DNA of 64,000 nucleotides from contig CM055104.1 in NCBI GenBank assembly GCA_029204225.1, positions 26,197,785-26,261,784 of the forward strand. Direction: 5' to 3'. A program made the position numbers and the translations under genes. Positions 46,931 through 58,055 of this stretch are shown here, piece after piece. The notes below the pieces were generated by a model that had not been told where the DNA came from, did no database searches, and saw only the letters and a list, made by a program, of their open reading frames with translations. Numbering within the stretch: the stretch's first letter is position 1; every line of letters begins with the position of its first letter. This DNA is from Diphasiastrum complanatum. Lineage: Eukaryota > Streptophyta > Lycopodiopsida > Lycopodiales > Lycopodiaceae.

Positions 46931-47640
46931 AATTCTACAAACAAAAATTGGTTTGATTGATTCTAGAAACTCACAAAGGTCTCTTTTGTAGTGATTCACT
47001 CAAATTTGGTTTCTACACCACCAAATGGACTTATAACCACAGTTCTAGCAATCCTTTACAAAGATGAAATGAAGATTAGATGATTTACAATCCACCTACA
47101 AGCCAATTTTAACTATTTTTGGACAATATAATGACTAAATCTCACTCACACTTCTTGATGGACTTCCAAGACCTGTAAAACACATATAGAGAACTTGTTT
47201 TCAGCCTAGATTAATTAGATCTCATGACACTAAGTCAAATCTAATCAATGATAAAATTTTAGCAAGCTCACACATGTGGGGAATGATCCTCAAGTGTGAA
47301 TGATCTTGTTAAGCTTTGTGTTTAGCACATAAATTGATTCGAGATTGAATGCCAAGATCTAGTACAAGATTTTATGACTAAATCACAATCTAGCATGCTA
47401 AGAATCAGAGAATGATTGCTTTGAAAAATAAAAGAGAAGAAGTACAAGAATTTAATGCATTAGCATAAGTCTCTACTCGAGTTAGAGAGAGAAAGAGAGA
47501 GCAAAATTCAAGCAAACAATAGTGCAGTTCCAAATTGACATGGAATAGCTTCAAAGCTTGGTTCTTCATAAAAAATTATGAGAGAGTATACACATAGTTA
47601 TGGAGTTTGGAGTAGCTTGAGGTAGAATCATCTCTTTCCA
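46931..47640 (-). mobile_element. Copia-5 leader and flank
   Basis: 46,935-47,240 matches the Copia-1 leader (5,130-5,560). Beyond this, homology to Copia-1 fades, and the expected primer site and minus-strand 5' LTR are not found. An inverted LTR stands beyond instead. Confidence 0.6.
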
Positions 47641-48176
47641 ACTTCTATCCACATCTAAAAGTGAGAACTAGAGAACTAGTGACATTTGTCACTTTACATG
47701 CATGCATTTCTACCTACTTTTACCAAGTGTCAAATTTACAACTAGAATTGTACAAATCATCATGCATATGTCCAATTCACTTTGTGCATGCCTTGCATGT
47801 CACTATGGAACACTTACAACCATTGCATGTGATGTGCCACGAGTTTCTACAGGCCTATTATTGACATTTCTATGTCTACATTCTATATGCAAGGTATATT
47901 ACCAACTAGACTTTGAGTGTTTATGATCTAAATGCAACCAAAGTGATATTGACCTCATTCTCTGTCTTCAGGCCGTATAGCAAGCTGTGGTTCACACATG
48001 TGGACTCATATTTCATCAATGATCAATGCTTTTTTATTGTTCTTACTTGTTGAAAATGTAAAATTGCCATTCTAGATCAATTTTTTGTGTCTAGTTTTTG
48101 CAGTAGATTGTTAAGCAAGCATCGAATCACTCTTGTGGATCTTGTGTAGATCCATTTATGGTCCAAAAGTACATCA
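47641..48176 (+). mobile_element. Inverted Copia LTR facing the other way
   Basis: The reverse complement of 47,900-48,176 matches 5,820-6,090 and 44,091-44,265 (CCATAAATGGATCTACACAAGATC, GATGCTTGCTTAACAATCTA, TTGATCTAGAATGGCAATTTTAC). It therefore has the opposite orientation to the 44-kb LTR end. It is either a solo LTR of a separate insertion or the product of an inversion. The left edge is not determined. Confidence 0.6.
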
Positions 48177-48393
48177 AAATTGGAGGGAAACCCAACTTTA
48201 TTCACTAACTTGACATTTAGGCCCTGCGACATTTAAAGTCCCGCAAGAAGGGCTAAAGTCCTTTATTAACTTTTAACTAATCAATCAAATAACTATGTGA
48301 TCATCGGGTTAGACTTACACACGCAGGGTGCCAAATCCCTCTCACTTATTAACTAGGGTTAGGGTTGATTTGGGATCCGCAAACCCTCCAACA
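48177..48393 (-). mobile_element. Gypsy B 3' LTR, beginning only
   Basis: On the minus strand TTTTGGTGGGGGATAC is a clear polypurine tract and is followed by TGTTGGAGGGTTTGCGG, the LTR start at 48,393. The LTR is traced for about 217 bp until the inverted Copia LTR interrupts it at 48,176. No partner LTR is present. Confidence 0.65.
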
Positions 48394-48408
48394 GTATCCC
48401 CCACCAAA
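48394..48408 (-). other. Polypurine tract of Gypsy B
   Basis: GTATCCCCCACCAAA on the plus strand, a purine run on the element strand immediately inside the LTR. It lies about 35 bp past the stop of the long 3' frame. Confidence 0.65.
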
Positions 48409-48443
48409 ACTGGTGGCGGTCCCATGACACCTGCAATATGCAG

Positions 48444-50681
48444 TTATTGGGGTATTTTATTGGCTTCGCGTCGAATCTTAATTAAATGATACTGCACCTT
48501 CTCCATAAAGTCAAGACATGCAGTATTGAAATCCAAATTGTGTGGCAGGAAACAACTGTGGGCTCCGACAATCCATTTGGAAGTTGTCCATGAGGTGAAG
48601 CGGGATTCCCAAGAGCCTCCCATCATAGCCGCACGAAAATAGAGACGAGCAATCGACAGCTGACCTTTGATTTGCTCTAAGGCCATCGGCTTATTCGGAT
48701 CGAATGCTAGGGGAGGAAGGCAATCGTCCCATTTGGTTGCCACTGATGCCAACAGAGTTAGATCTTTAGCAAACATTGCCAATTGTCGAACCGTTGGATC
48801 CGGAGAGTGGACATACTTTCTCTGATATGCTTGTAAAGCACAGTGGAAGTCCACTGAAATGGTCCAGCTGTAAGGCTGATGGATGATTGGCCAATTGGGC
48901 ATATGAATGGTGATTTTGTCCATAGCCAACCCCAAATCTTTTCATTTATTTCTTCGCGGCATTGGCACGTAATAGGGATCTACCCGCAACTGGCGAGGGC
49001 TGGCGACGTAACTGCTAATTGATTCCGGAGTTTTCTCAAAAATCATGATTCTCCATGTCGGCTGCTCTCTCATTGCAGGTATTTTGTCCAACTCTTTGCC
49101 GATCTCGATCTCGGAGGTCTTAAATTTTAGAACCCATCCACCACGCGAGGACTCATGCGGATGTTGCTTTAAGAAGGTCTAGATCTGGTCCTCGACGCTG
49201 ATGGGCCTTCTGAATAGAGGTCTTGTCATTGATGAGGATGGACCCGCTTGTACTGCCGGTATGGTTGGCAGTTGATCTGCTATATCTGGAGCTTCCCCCT
49301 AGTCCATGCTCGAATCAATCCCTGTATCCATTGGTATAGCTTCTTGGCGCGAAGGGGAGAATTGCAGCATGACGGGGACGGGGATTTGTGGTCCGGCTTC
49401 CAACACTTGAGCGGTTGCTTTTTCATAGGCGGTGATGGTCTCTTTTGCCTTTGCCAACTCGGTTGAAGCTGCTCCTTTGAACCTATCAAAGCGGCCTTGG
49501 AATCCCTGAAGGGCCACTTTGTATGTCTCCACTTTTTTGAATAGATAGGCAATCTCCGTCGGTGTGACCGGATGATCGGGTATTTGCGTTTGTAGATAGG
49601 CATCACGCTCAAGGGTGGTCGCATCCAATTCACCTTGAAGCTGTGTGCGATCTTGTTCGGCCATCTGTAATTGCCCCTTTAGCAGCTGCACCTGTTGCTT
49701 GGCATCTTGCACTGCTTTATCTACCTGATCTTGCGCGATTGTCAAGGCATTTTGTAGGGAGCTGATGTAGGTTTCCAAGCGATCATCTTGTTGCTGGGCC
49801 AACTTCTATTTGCTTTCAGCCTTATCTTCATGTTGTTTGGCTATCGTTAACTCTCGATCCAACTGGACAATTTTTTGGTTGATCAGAGTGTTTTCGGATC
49901 CTAGATCAGAGATCCTCTGCTCCATTTTCTTCTTCTTATCCAGCATAGACTGGATCACTTGTCCAAGGCTTGAAACCAACCCTAGAGCATCACCAGAATC
50001 GACGGTCGTGGCAGCGACAACAGGAGGAGGACCTGATGGTACTGTCCTTGGTTGGCATGGAATAGGTGCCACGATCTCTTCTTCTTCAAAAATATCCTCC
50101 TCTTCAAACCCTCCAGGCACTGTGGCGTCAAAGTATTTTGGTGATTTTACAGCTGTGTCGACCCAAAGTGTGGTTGGGCTACCTTGTGTGTGAGGTTGTT
50201 GTCTGGCATCTTCGACACCAACAGTAGATTCATGGATATGTCTGAATCCTCTTCCAGGGGATTGGAGCTCAAAGGGCGCTAGGCTCTGGAGCATTTCAAG
50301 GATTTCGGTGGCCCCAAGGGGGTCGAAATCATCGAACATATCCATAAAGAACTATGTGTTGGGTGAGGTGGCTTCGGTGTGCAGGGGTGAGGTGGCCTGG
50401 GCAACTGTGATGGGAATGGTAGGCCCAATGGTCATAGACTCTCCTTGTATGGGAACAGAGGCGAGGGAAGCATCAGAGGCTAGGGGGATGGGAAGTTCAG
50501 TGCGAATAGCAGTAGGGGGTGAAAGCGTAGCTGACGAGGTATGCCTAGTGCGACGTCGTGACGCGGAAGGCGAGTCAGGAATTATGATCTCGCTGCGTGG
50601 ACGACGACAACTATGAGAGCTTGAGGCCTGATGGGATGATTTTGTCGGTGCTTCTTCGTAGACCGAAAGCACAGAATCCAA
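48444..50681 (-). pseudogene. Long unknown ORF between pol and 3' LTR of Gypsy B, five in-frame stops
   Basis: One reading frame extends over about 745 codons without any frameshift. It is interrupted only by TAG at 50,352-50,354, 49,803-49,805, 49,299-49,301 and 49,179-49,181 and TGA at 48,942-48,944. In order it encodes a Ser/Arg/Thr-rich N-part (RRRTRHTSSATLS), a Glu-rich patch (FEEEDIFEEEEIV), a long coiled coil (from about 49,960 to 49,600: KKKKMEQRISDLGSENTLIN, QDQVDKAVQDAKQQVQLLKG), a linker, and a C-terminal globular-looking part rich in Trp and Tyr (MPNWPIIHQPYSWT, MGGSWESRFTSWTTSKWIVG). Gag-pol lies upstream on the same strand and the polypurine tract just downstream, so it belongs to the element. 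I recognise no family; env-like or other accessory proteins are known at this position in some plant Gypsy lineages, but no signal peptide or membrane segment is evident. Confidence 0.65.
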
Positions 50682-50776
50682 GTGGAAGCCATGGATTCTG
50701 TTTTCTAAGTGAGAAGCGGCTAAGAGGACAATAAAGAGCCAGCAGTGAACTGCTGCTTAGTATTGGCCTTAATAGC

Positions 50777-51600
50777 TCATTTGAACTCACCAGAAACAGC
50801 CTTGGACCAATTATATGGTTCAAGAGGGGCTTTGGCCAATTTAGTGTGAGATTCCACTATCCTGTGAAGGATTTGAGATGTGATGCAGTCTTTCCTGAGG
50901 TTGCCAACCATCAGAAAATTATTCAATAGTTGGGCAGCTGCGTGGATGGAAGGCTCAGTGATGGCTTCCAAAAGGTAGCCATCATTGGTCCAGTGCAGAT
51001 CGTTGGTGAGGTCAATAAATGGCTTGATGACATGTTTGACGTGCTTGTGATTGGGTGAGGCCTGCGTACCAGATGATATTCCTATAGCTGCAAGTGCGGC
51101 CTTAGTGACGCGTACTTTGTGTATGGCTCCCTGGAATGTGATATAGAATTTGGATTTCTCTTCCTTCCACGTACTGAAGGCAAGAGTGATGAAATCCATA
51201 TTGATACGGCCCGAAAAGGCTCTCTCATGAATACCCATTGTAGTGAGTAGAGGCTCCGCAAGGGTCATCCACTGAGTGACCATGCTTGTGCTAGGAAGAA
51301 TCATGATGTCCGTTGCAGATGGGACATCATGATGGATAGTATAGCGCGAAGACGACTGGGAAGTATCGGTAGAAGACATGATGATCAGAAAGGAATCATA
51401 AACGTGTGAAAGTGTATCAAAAGACAATGTAGAAAATTTGGAAGGCTTTGGTCGCAAGAAAAACTCGCAAGAGCTTCGCTAGCACAAGTGAGGAATGAAT
51501 CGAATTCAGCCAACTTATAGGTGAATTTGGTGGGTCCATTACACTGAATAGTAGTTTGGCTAATCAGTTCTGAACAAAAATTTGCAGGCATGTGCAGTAT
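50777..51600 (-). pseudogene. Unknown 226-codon ORF preceding the long 3' ORF
   Basis: The minus frame 51,457-50,777 reads TQWMTLAEPLLTTMGIHERAF, INMDFITLAFSTWKEEKSKF, ITFQGAIHKVRVTKAALAAI, then KHVIKPFIDLTNDLHWTNDG and AAAQLLNNFLMVGNLRKDCI. It looks like a folded alpha-helical domain. The most likely start is the internal MSSTDTSQSSSRY, with the upstream 26 codons doubtful. It ends at a TGA at 50,777; the next open frame begins at 50,681 in another phase. About 95 bp between them could be an intron, a frameshift zone or a true inter-ORF gap. The wording recalls plant proteins of large retroelements, but I cannot name the family. Confidence 0.5.
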
Positions 51601-52170
51601 TGTAAAAATAGGCTATAAAAATCTCGGCGAAGGTTTCTAGGGATCTGAACCTATCAGACGAACATTTTCCAGGGCTGGCGAAGGATGAACCTTCGCCCAG
51701 GAGGGTCTTCGCCCAGGTACTGTCATAAATGCATTTTTTCACAATCTGAACCTATGGAAGATCATCTAGCAGGTCGATGAAGGTTCATAATGAGGTTATG
51801 ATTCTCGGCAAAGGTTCTTAAAATGGCATATCGCTGAACATTCGCCTGACTCAAAAATTGAATTTTATCTTGTCAGGAACTTTCGGCCACCTCAATTTAG
51901 ATATATCAAGGGTGGATGTACAGTTTGAGAGCTCAGCAAAGGTTTCTGATACTGTATTGGCCAAATTTGCCCCAATCAGTAATTTTCTACGTCATTTTTC
52001 ATAAAAAAAATTACTGTGCTTCCTTTTTCTTATGCTGATGACTTCTTGACTTTTGCTCATCAGTCTTTTTCTTATTTATTTTTTATTTTTATTTTCTAAC
52101 TGTATTTTTCCAAAAAAGTCAGCAAATTAAATACTGAAAACAAGAAATTAAAAACCAAATAAAATTAAAA
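51601..52170. repeat. Spacer with repeated GGCGAAGGTT motifs
   Basis: Variants of GGCGAAGGTT/AACCTTCGCC recur at about 51,625, 51,675-51,720, 51,780, 51,815 and 51,945, often with GAACCTATCAGA or CAGGAGGGTCTTCGCCCAGG nearby. The same motif appears on the other side of Gypsy B at 57,705-57,850. It may be part of element-specific noncoding DNA. 51,990-52,170 is plain AT-rich. Confidence 0.5.
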
Positions 52171-52179
52171 AATATATTG

Positions 52180-52961
52180 AGATTAGGCTTGTTGAACTGG
52201 CGGAGCAGGCTGCCAAAACTTGCGTTATCGGCTGCCATTTACCGGAGTATCAAATCGTTTTCCATCCAAGTGCTCAAGAATTACTGCGCCATAGTTCAGG
52301 ATTTTCTTCACTTTATACGGGCCTTCCCCGGTAAACTTCAACTTACCCTTGATCAACTTGGTTTACATCAATGCAAGATTTCCTACTTTCAGATCTTTTT
52401 TGTGAATCGACGATCGTGCCATGCCTTGCGGCGGGCTTTCTCTGCTGCTAAGGTATGAACTGCCATCAATCGGGTTTCACATAATTTGTGCAACGCTTCA
52501 TGACCTTATGAATTTTCTGTGTCCTTATGAAGCATAGGCCACCAACAACCGGATTGCAAAAGTTTGCGAACAGTAATATCTATAGAGAAGTGTCCTCCAC
52601 CCATGCCATCATGTGAAAACATGATTAAATATGGTACCTCATGTGGTAAAACACATCTTCGTAAAATATTATCTGATCCATGACGGTACAATTGTTCTGC
52701 AATTAATTGATAAAGTTGAGCCTTATGAATCAATTGTCTCTTTTGTACTTTTGTCAAGGAGTCATTCGGTTGTCCTAGCATCAGGTACTCAACAATATCT
52801 ACCGCCCACTCAAGTATTGCTTCAACATAGAACAACGCAGCATCTGACAGTTCATCATCCACTTCAGTATTAATTGGTGCGGATTCAATTTGCAAAACGT
52901 GATTAGCTAGATAATGTTGCTTTCCCTTTCTAACCACAATTTGAAAGTCAAATGCAGTCAA
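52180..52961 (-). pseudogene. Gypsy B integrase, core deleted
   Basis: Minus frame 52,961-52,506 holds the end of the RNase H and the integrase zinc domain: LYRHGSDNILRRCVLPHEVP, then HDGMGGGHFSIDITVRKLLQ and CWWPMLHKD, with His and Cys spacing of the Gypsy HHCC domain. Directly after it, 52,500-52,180 encodes the C-terminal part (HTLAAEKARRKAWHDR, LKGKLKFTGEGPYKVKKIL). The DDE core normally between them is missing, so this copy cannot integrate by itself. No chromodomain seen. Confidence 0.8.
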
Positions 52962-53340
52962 TAATAATAACTATCTTGCAATACGTCCAGTATTACACGT
53001 CTTGTTTACCAAGTAAAGTAACGGTTGATGATTCGTATAAAATGCAATGCGTTTCCATGAGGTAGTGACAAAATTTCTGAACAAAAAAAATCATGGCTAA
53101 CGCTTCACGTTTTGTTGTTGAATAATTCTTCTCTAGATCTGTAAGTTGTCTGCTTGCAAATCATATGGGATAATCCTTCTTATAGTCACCTGGTTGCGTC
53201 AAAACTGATCCAATGGCGTATTTTGAGGCATCCGTATGAACATGAAACTCTAATGTCCAATCTGGAAAACGCAGTATTGGTGCTGAAGTTAATGCTTTTT
53301 TAAACTTTTCAAAGGCTTCTAACGCCTCTACTGTCCAAAT
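52962..53340 (-). pseudogene. Gypsy B RNase H
   Basis: Minus-strand segments read TLEFHVHTDASKYAIGSVLTQ, then FASRQLTDLEKNYSTTKREALAMIF, then HYL, matching the Gypsy RNase H (typically F.l.tDAS..aiGavL.Q, SR.L..aE.nYst.erE.LA.v). Broken by a stop after the QPGDYKKDYP segment and by a frameshift near 53,085 next to an A8 run. Confidence 0.8.
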
Positions 53341-54206
53341 AGGAACAATAGTTAGTTTGTATATAGGTCATGCTAAATCCGCAAAGAAGATAATAAAAAT
53401 TTGATAGTAGTTCGCATGACTCATAAACACATAAACTCCTCGAATTGTTGCTGGCGGTGGCAATTCCACAATAACTTTGATCTTAGAATAATCGGTGGCA
53501 ATACCGTGTCTTGATATCACATGTCCAAGCACAACTCCGTGCGAAACCCATATCTGGTATTTTTTTGGATTTAGAGAAATCTGATATTTGCGGCATCTTT
53601 CAAATACTGGTCTATATCTGTACTATGAACTCCCAAGTCGTCCAAGTAAATTTCAAGGAATTTTTGCAGATAATCTTTAAAAGCAAATTGCATTACTCTT
53701 TGGAATGAACTTGGTGCATTATAGAGTCTAAACGACATTACTTTGTAAGCATAGGTGTCCCATTCTGTTGCAAAAGCAGTTTTGTGACGATCGGTAGGTG
53801 CAATCTTAACCTGGTTGTAACCACTAAATCCATCCAAGAAACTATAAGCTTCCGCTCCAACAAGGCGATCCAAAATGCTTTCAGTAAGAGGTAACGGAAA
53901 GTGATCTTTCCGTGTCACTTTATTCAATGCTTTGAGATTCACACAGATTCGCAATTTTCCATTTTGCTTAGGAACAATGACAATCAGTGAAATCCATTTT
54001 GTATGCTCGATCTCATAAATGAAATCGGCGTCAAGCAATCTCTGAAGTTCTTTCTTTATTAGATCTGCCACATTAGGATTACAGCGATAGAACTTTGTAA
54101 CCTTTATGGTATGTTCAATCACTGATGTCGGAATACCCTTTAAATCTTAATAAGTCCATGCAAAACAATCTTGATACTTAATAAGTAACAAACAGAGTGC
54201 TTGATA
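53341..54206 (-). pseudogene. Gypsy B reverse transcriptase
   Basis: A 183-codon frame (54,122-53,571) contains all early RT blocks: KKELQRLLDADFIYEIEHTKW, IVIVPKQNGKLRICVNLKAL, DHFPLPLTESILDRLVGAEAY, FLDGFSGYNQVKIAP, KTAFATEWDTYAYKVMSFRL, APSSFQRVMQFAF and EIYLDDLGVHS. The catalytic box is YLDDL rather than the common YVDDI/YLDDI, and FRLYNAP replaces FGLxNAP. The frame fails after about 53,571; the thumb at 53,570-53,350 is legible only in pieces. Confidence 0.9.
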
Positions 54207-55245
54207 CTATTCAGGAGTAAGTTGTGACCCCACTTGTACAATCTTTTCCGGTTCTCCTAGTTCAGCAAGATTCATTGGCTGCGTCCTAGCTGGGCCATCG
54301 TAAACCTCTTTAGATTTCGGCATGTGTTCTTCAGGTTCACGATGTGCTTTAGATAACATGATAACCACCTCATCTAGTGTATAACGTTTAAAATGCTCTG
54401 GCATATCATGCTGGACTACATTTGCTTGTTCTTTTTCGCAAGGACTTGTCTTGGATCTTCGGTTAGCCTTCTTAGCAGGAATTGATCGTGGAGGTGATGT
54501 CTTTCGGGTTGATAAATCTTTCTTCACAGGTGAAAACTTCCTAGACGATGATGTCTTGCTAGAAATCTGACTTGAAGGATCATTCTTGGCTTTTCCTTTG
54601 CTTTTATCCAATAGAGGTGGCACTTCCTTTGAATCGATCTTTTGAGGGAGGTTTTCCCATTTCAGGACCGTATTATAATGTTGCTTAGCTTGTTTCTTCG
54701 TTATCGAACCTATGATCATGCCTCCCTTTAATATAACTGCTTTGGGCGGTTTGATTGTTGGTTCATCAGGAACATTATGCACTCCAAATCTGGTCGGATC
54801 CATATGATGTAGAATCTGTTCATCCGTAAGTTTTGCATTGTCATCATAAGTTAAGGCATGGCTCACTGGTATGAGATCATCCTCAATTGGATCTGGTATA
54901 GGTTCTGTTGAATTTTAGGCTACATTCAGCACATTTAGTGGAAACGTGATTGGTGTATCCAAAGTTCGATCTAATAAGGAAATCTCGCTCAACTCTTATT
55001 GAATATCTTGTTGACACATATATCCTGCTGTACAATCAATTGTTGCAAGAGCTTCATTCCAATTGACAGTATCCGTTTGAGAATCGTAGTGAACTCCCAA
55101 TTTTTTCTCTGATCGATCACAAGTGTGATCCATTGTTGATGAATCGTCATCCACTTTTTGAATCACTGGTTTGATAGTCCAAGTCGTAGGATCAACTTTA
55201 ACTGCACGTTCATGATTTTCAAAAGCGATTTTTTCGGTACCCCAG
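54207..55245 (-). pseudogene. Gypsy B linker between protease and RT
   Basis: A 219-codon minus frame (54,866-54,207) encodes a basic, Ser/Lys/Pro-rich stretch (SSQISSKTSSSRKFSPVKKD, TRKTSPPRSIPAKKANRRSK) followed by a conserved-looking HFKRYTLDEVVIMLSKAHRE. Upstream, 55,245-54,870, codes in broken frames. No catalytic motif is present. Such polyprotein linkers are typical of large plant Gypsy elements. Confidence 0.65.
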
Positions 55246-55460
55246 TTATGAATTACTTGCGCAACTCATAAAAGTAATGACGAATTGTAATCCTGCAATC
55301 CTGACAGGTATATCTTCCACCATTCCTCGTGAACAAACTGTTGTTTGATCCGCTAGCTTAATAGCAAAAGTAGCAGGCTTAATCTTTGTAAGGCCCCATT
55401 TTGTACATAGCTTTGTAGAAATCAGGTTAACTCCTGAACCGCCATCTATCACGACTGCTT
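55246..55460 (-). pseudogene. Gypsy B aspartic protease
   Basis: The minus frame reads VVIDGGSGVNLISTKLCTKWGL near its start, the retropepsin site (D-G/S-G with following hydrophobic residues; here DGGSGVN), and IKLADQTTVCSRGMVEDIPV...GLQFVITF. The typical LLGRPWL C-terminal block is lost after VITF. The related Gypsy C copy at 58.2-58.6 kb still has it. Confidence 0.85.
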
Positions 55461-57453
55461 CTTTAGAAAATTGTCTATGTTGTATCGGCAGAGTGATATT
55501 TTTTTGTTCACTTTCCCAAGCGGCTCCAACATGGAGTACATCGTTAGATTCTTCAAATCCAGCACAAAAAAATGGCTCGTGGTGGAGTTCTAGTTATTCT
55601 TGAGCTAACTTTTGCGCTAAGACTTCTTTAGCTTTTGGCACCAACTTTATGAACTCTCCCAATGAAATATTGATCTTGCTAGACAAAATGTTCATGAGTA
55701 ATTCTGTATGCAGTGCTTCCGGTTCACTCATCTTGAAGGGTTCTTCGTGATGATGTAATTGATCATTCATATCCGTACGTAAATTTCTTGGACGCTGCAA
55801 TGGTGAAGATCAAACTTCAACTGCCACTTTAGCAGCTTCAAGTTCCTCTTCTTCTTGCAGATGTTTAATCCACTGTCTCATATCCTGATATCTTCATTTT
55901 TCTGCATTAAGATTTGGATAGACTCCCGATGCTGTTGGTGTTTCGTTCAATGGAATAGAATCAGTAGGCACTGGATCCACTACTGGTTCTTTTTGCTTTT
56001 GTGCTCTGGTGACCACCATCAAGGGTGCACTTGGTCTATTTTGAGCTATTGATCCTTGCTTGATGGTTATCAAATTTACAGGTGCTGTAGTTGGTGGTGG
56101 CTTCGGTCTTGCTGGACAGTCTTTATAGCAATGCCCATATCCACGACAGAATGGTACAAATTTTTCTTTATTTGGACATTCTACAACTCTGTGATTTTCT
56201 CCACATGCAAAGCATCCAAGTGGTGCTCTGATCCAATTTCTTGAGGCTTGTTGGTGAGCGACAACATAAATGACATACTGTTCTGAAGATCCACCTTCCA
56301 GATCATTACCATAGCTCCATTGCTCAGCACTTCCGTAAGGTTTTGGTTCCATCAAATTGGCAGGAGGAGCAGAGTGTTTTGGCGGGGCAGGCAAAGCTAG
56401 ACATTCCGGGTATCCAAGAGTAGATTGTCGCAGTCTTGCTAATGGATTTCCTCCATACTATGGATCTCGATATCCCATATGGGCATACCGTTGCTGAACT
56501 ATCCGATGGCTGAAGTTGCAAAAAACAGTCTCATGGTCAGGTGAATTACACAGATGGCAAACACTGATTTCCATTCGTTTTTTCAATTGAGGACACTCGT
56601 TCACTGTGTGATTTCTTGTACAAATAGAACACCAGATATTTTCCCTGGTAGGAAAAGTTTTTGCAAACTTCTCAGGTTCCTTGTTCGCTTATCCGCGGAA
56701 ATTTTCCAATGTTTTGATCTTCTCATCAAATTGCAACTGCAACTTTTCCATCTGTTTCTGTTGGGTCTTCTCAAGTTTCTCGAACTCATTGAGCATCATT
56801 TCTGCAGTAGCATTGACATTCGTTGATGCAATAGTGGTGGATGTCGTAGTAGTCTGCCCTGCTGTATAAGGCAACATACTGACATTCGACTCATCATCTG
56901 AATCTTCATCCTCTTCTCGAATTGCATCGTCCATAGCATTTTGCAAAAGTGCGTACTCATTATGGCGTTTCAGCTCACGTCTGATCTGTTTAGGTAGTCT
57001 TGACAAAAAATACATAATCATGGCATTTTCATTAATCAGCTTAGGTTCGCATTCAGATCTAAGATGTTTCACCCTTTTGATGTAATCTCGAACCATTTCT
57101 CTCTTTCCCATTTTAATTTTACTTAAAAGTAGGAAAGGGTCTTCCATAAACTTCTGCGGTTTGAACCGTGTGATAAGGTCTCGTTTAACAACCTCCCAAT
57201 CTGTACGCTTAGTTTCATCTTGGTTATAGTACCAATCTTGTGCTGCGCCTGTTCAGGCCATAGGAAACAGCTTAAGTTTATCTTGAGGATAAATCTCACC
57301 ATAGACCTAACATGATTCAACATAGATCTGAAGTAATATAACTGGATCTGTTAATCTATTATATTTGGGTAGATCCAATCGGGGTGCTCTTCTAACAGTA
57401 ATTGGATTGACCTCCTATGGAGCACCTCTAGGAGCAGCTCCAGGGGGAGCCAT
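55461..57453 (-). pseudogene. Gypsy B gag
   Basis: ATG at 57,453 begins a proline/alanine-rich leader, followed by RRAPRLDLPKYNRLTD, DWYYNQDETKRTDWEVVKRD and, in the 152-codon frame 57,147-56,689, REMVRDYIKRVKHLRSECEP, PKQIRRELKRHNEYALLQNAM and a coiled coil KLEKTQQKQMEKLQLQFDEK. Cysteine motifs follow: CSICTRNHTVNEC and CHLCNSPDHETVFC near 56,600, then CFACGENHRVVEC and CRGYGHCYKDC near 56,190-56,130. At least four stops or frameshifts. The protein would form capsid and bind element RNA. Its paralogue in the non-autonomous element (19.0-20.4 kb) shares order and wording. Confidence 0.85.
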
Positions 57454-58055
57454 CTTTACAAATTTAGATCAAATAGATAATGAGATTGGATCTAGATTTT
57501 TCCAAAAAACTATCTCAGATTAGATCTGCTAGATCTATTCCACTTTTCAAGAATTTGATTCTATATGATGAAAAACTTTTCGAAATTTGATCGATCGATA
57601 CTTTTCAAAAATGACAAATCTCTCAGAATCCAATTCAGAATATATCAGATTTGATCCAAATTTTGACAGAGACTTGATCTAGAAAATCAAAAACGAAAAA
57701 TAGGACTGGCGAAGGTTCGCTAGGCGAAGGTTGGCTCGACGAAGTTTAAACAATGTTATGTTGAGAAAAAACTCTTTGAACAACTTTTTTGGAAATTTCT
57801 TGGAAAATAACCTTCGCAGACTTCTCAGATGGAAGATCTGACATAGATAAAACCATGGAAAACTGGACAAAGGTTTTTGACACAAGAAAATACAGTTTCT
57901 GTAATCTGACGAGGGTAAAAATCAAGATTTTTTGTGATCTGACCAAGATGAATCTTTGTCGAACTCAAAAAATAGTATTTTCACCCATCCGAAGAAATTC
58001 AGCTACATCATCAGTATCGCTAGCACATCCGCAATGCCAACCAACAATCTTTCAC
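57454..58055. other. Gypsy B leader and junction to Gypsy C
   Basis: Untranslated leader of Gypsy B, AT-rich, with GGCGAAGGTT-type motifs at 57,705-57,850 that recur in the spacer at 51.6-52.0 kb. No LTR or primer site was recognised, so Gypsy B is truncated at its 5' side. The change to plus-strand Gypsy C happens at about 57,960-58,060. Confidence 0.45.

Noticed and set aside
49810-50616. Plus-strand ORFs of 127 and 102 codons
   Set aside because: Antisense to the long Gypsy B 3' frame, which carries the coiled coil and shares strand with gag-pol.
48444-50681. Stop-codon readthrough or alternative genetic code in the long 3' frame
   Set aside because: Stops include TAG and TGA and fit C-to-T decay; plant nuclear genes do not reassign stops, and the neighbouring gag-pol is plainly decayed.
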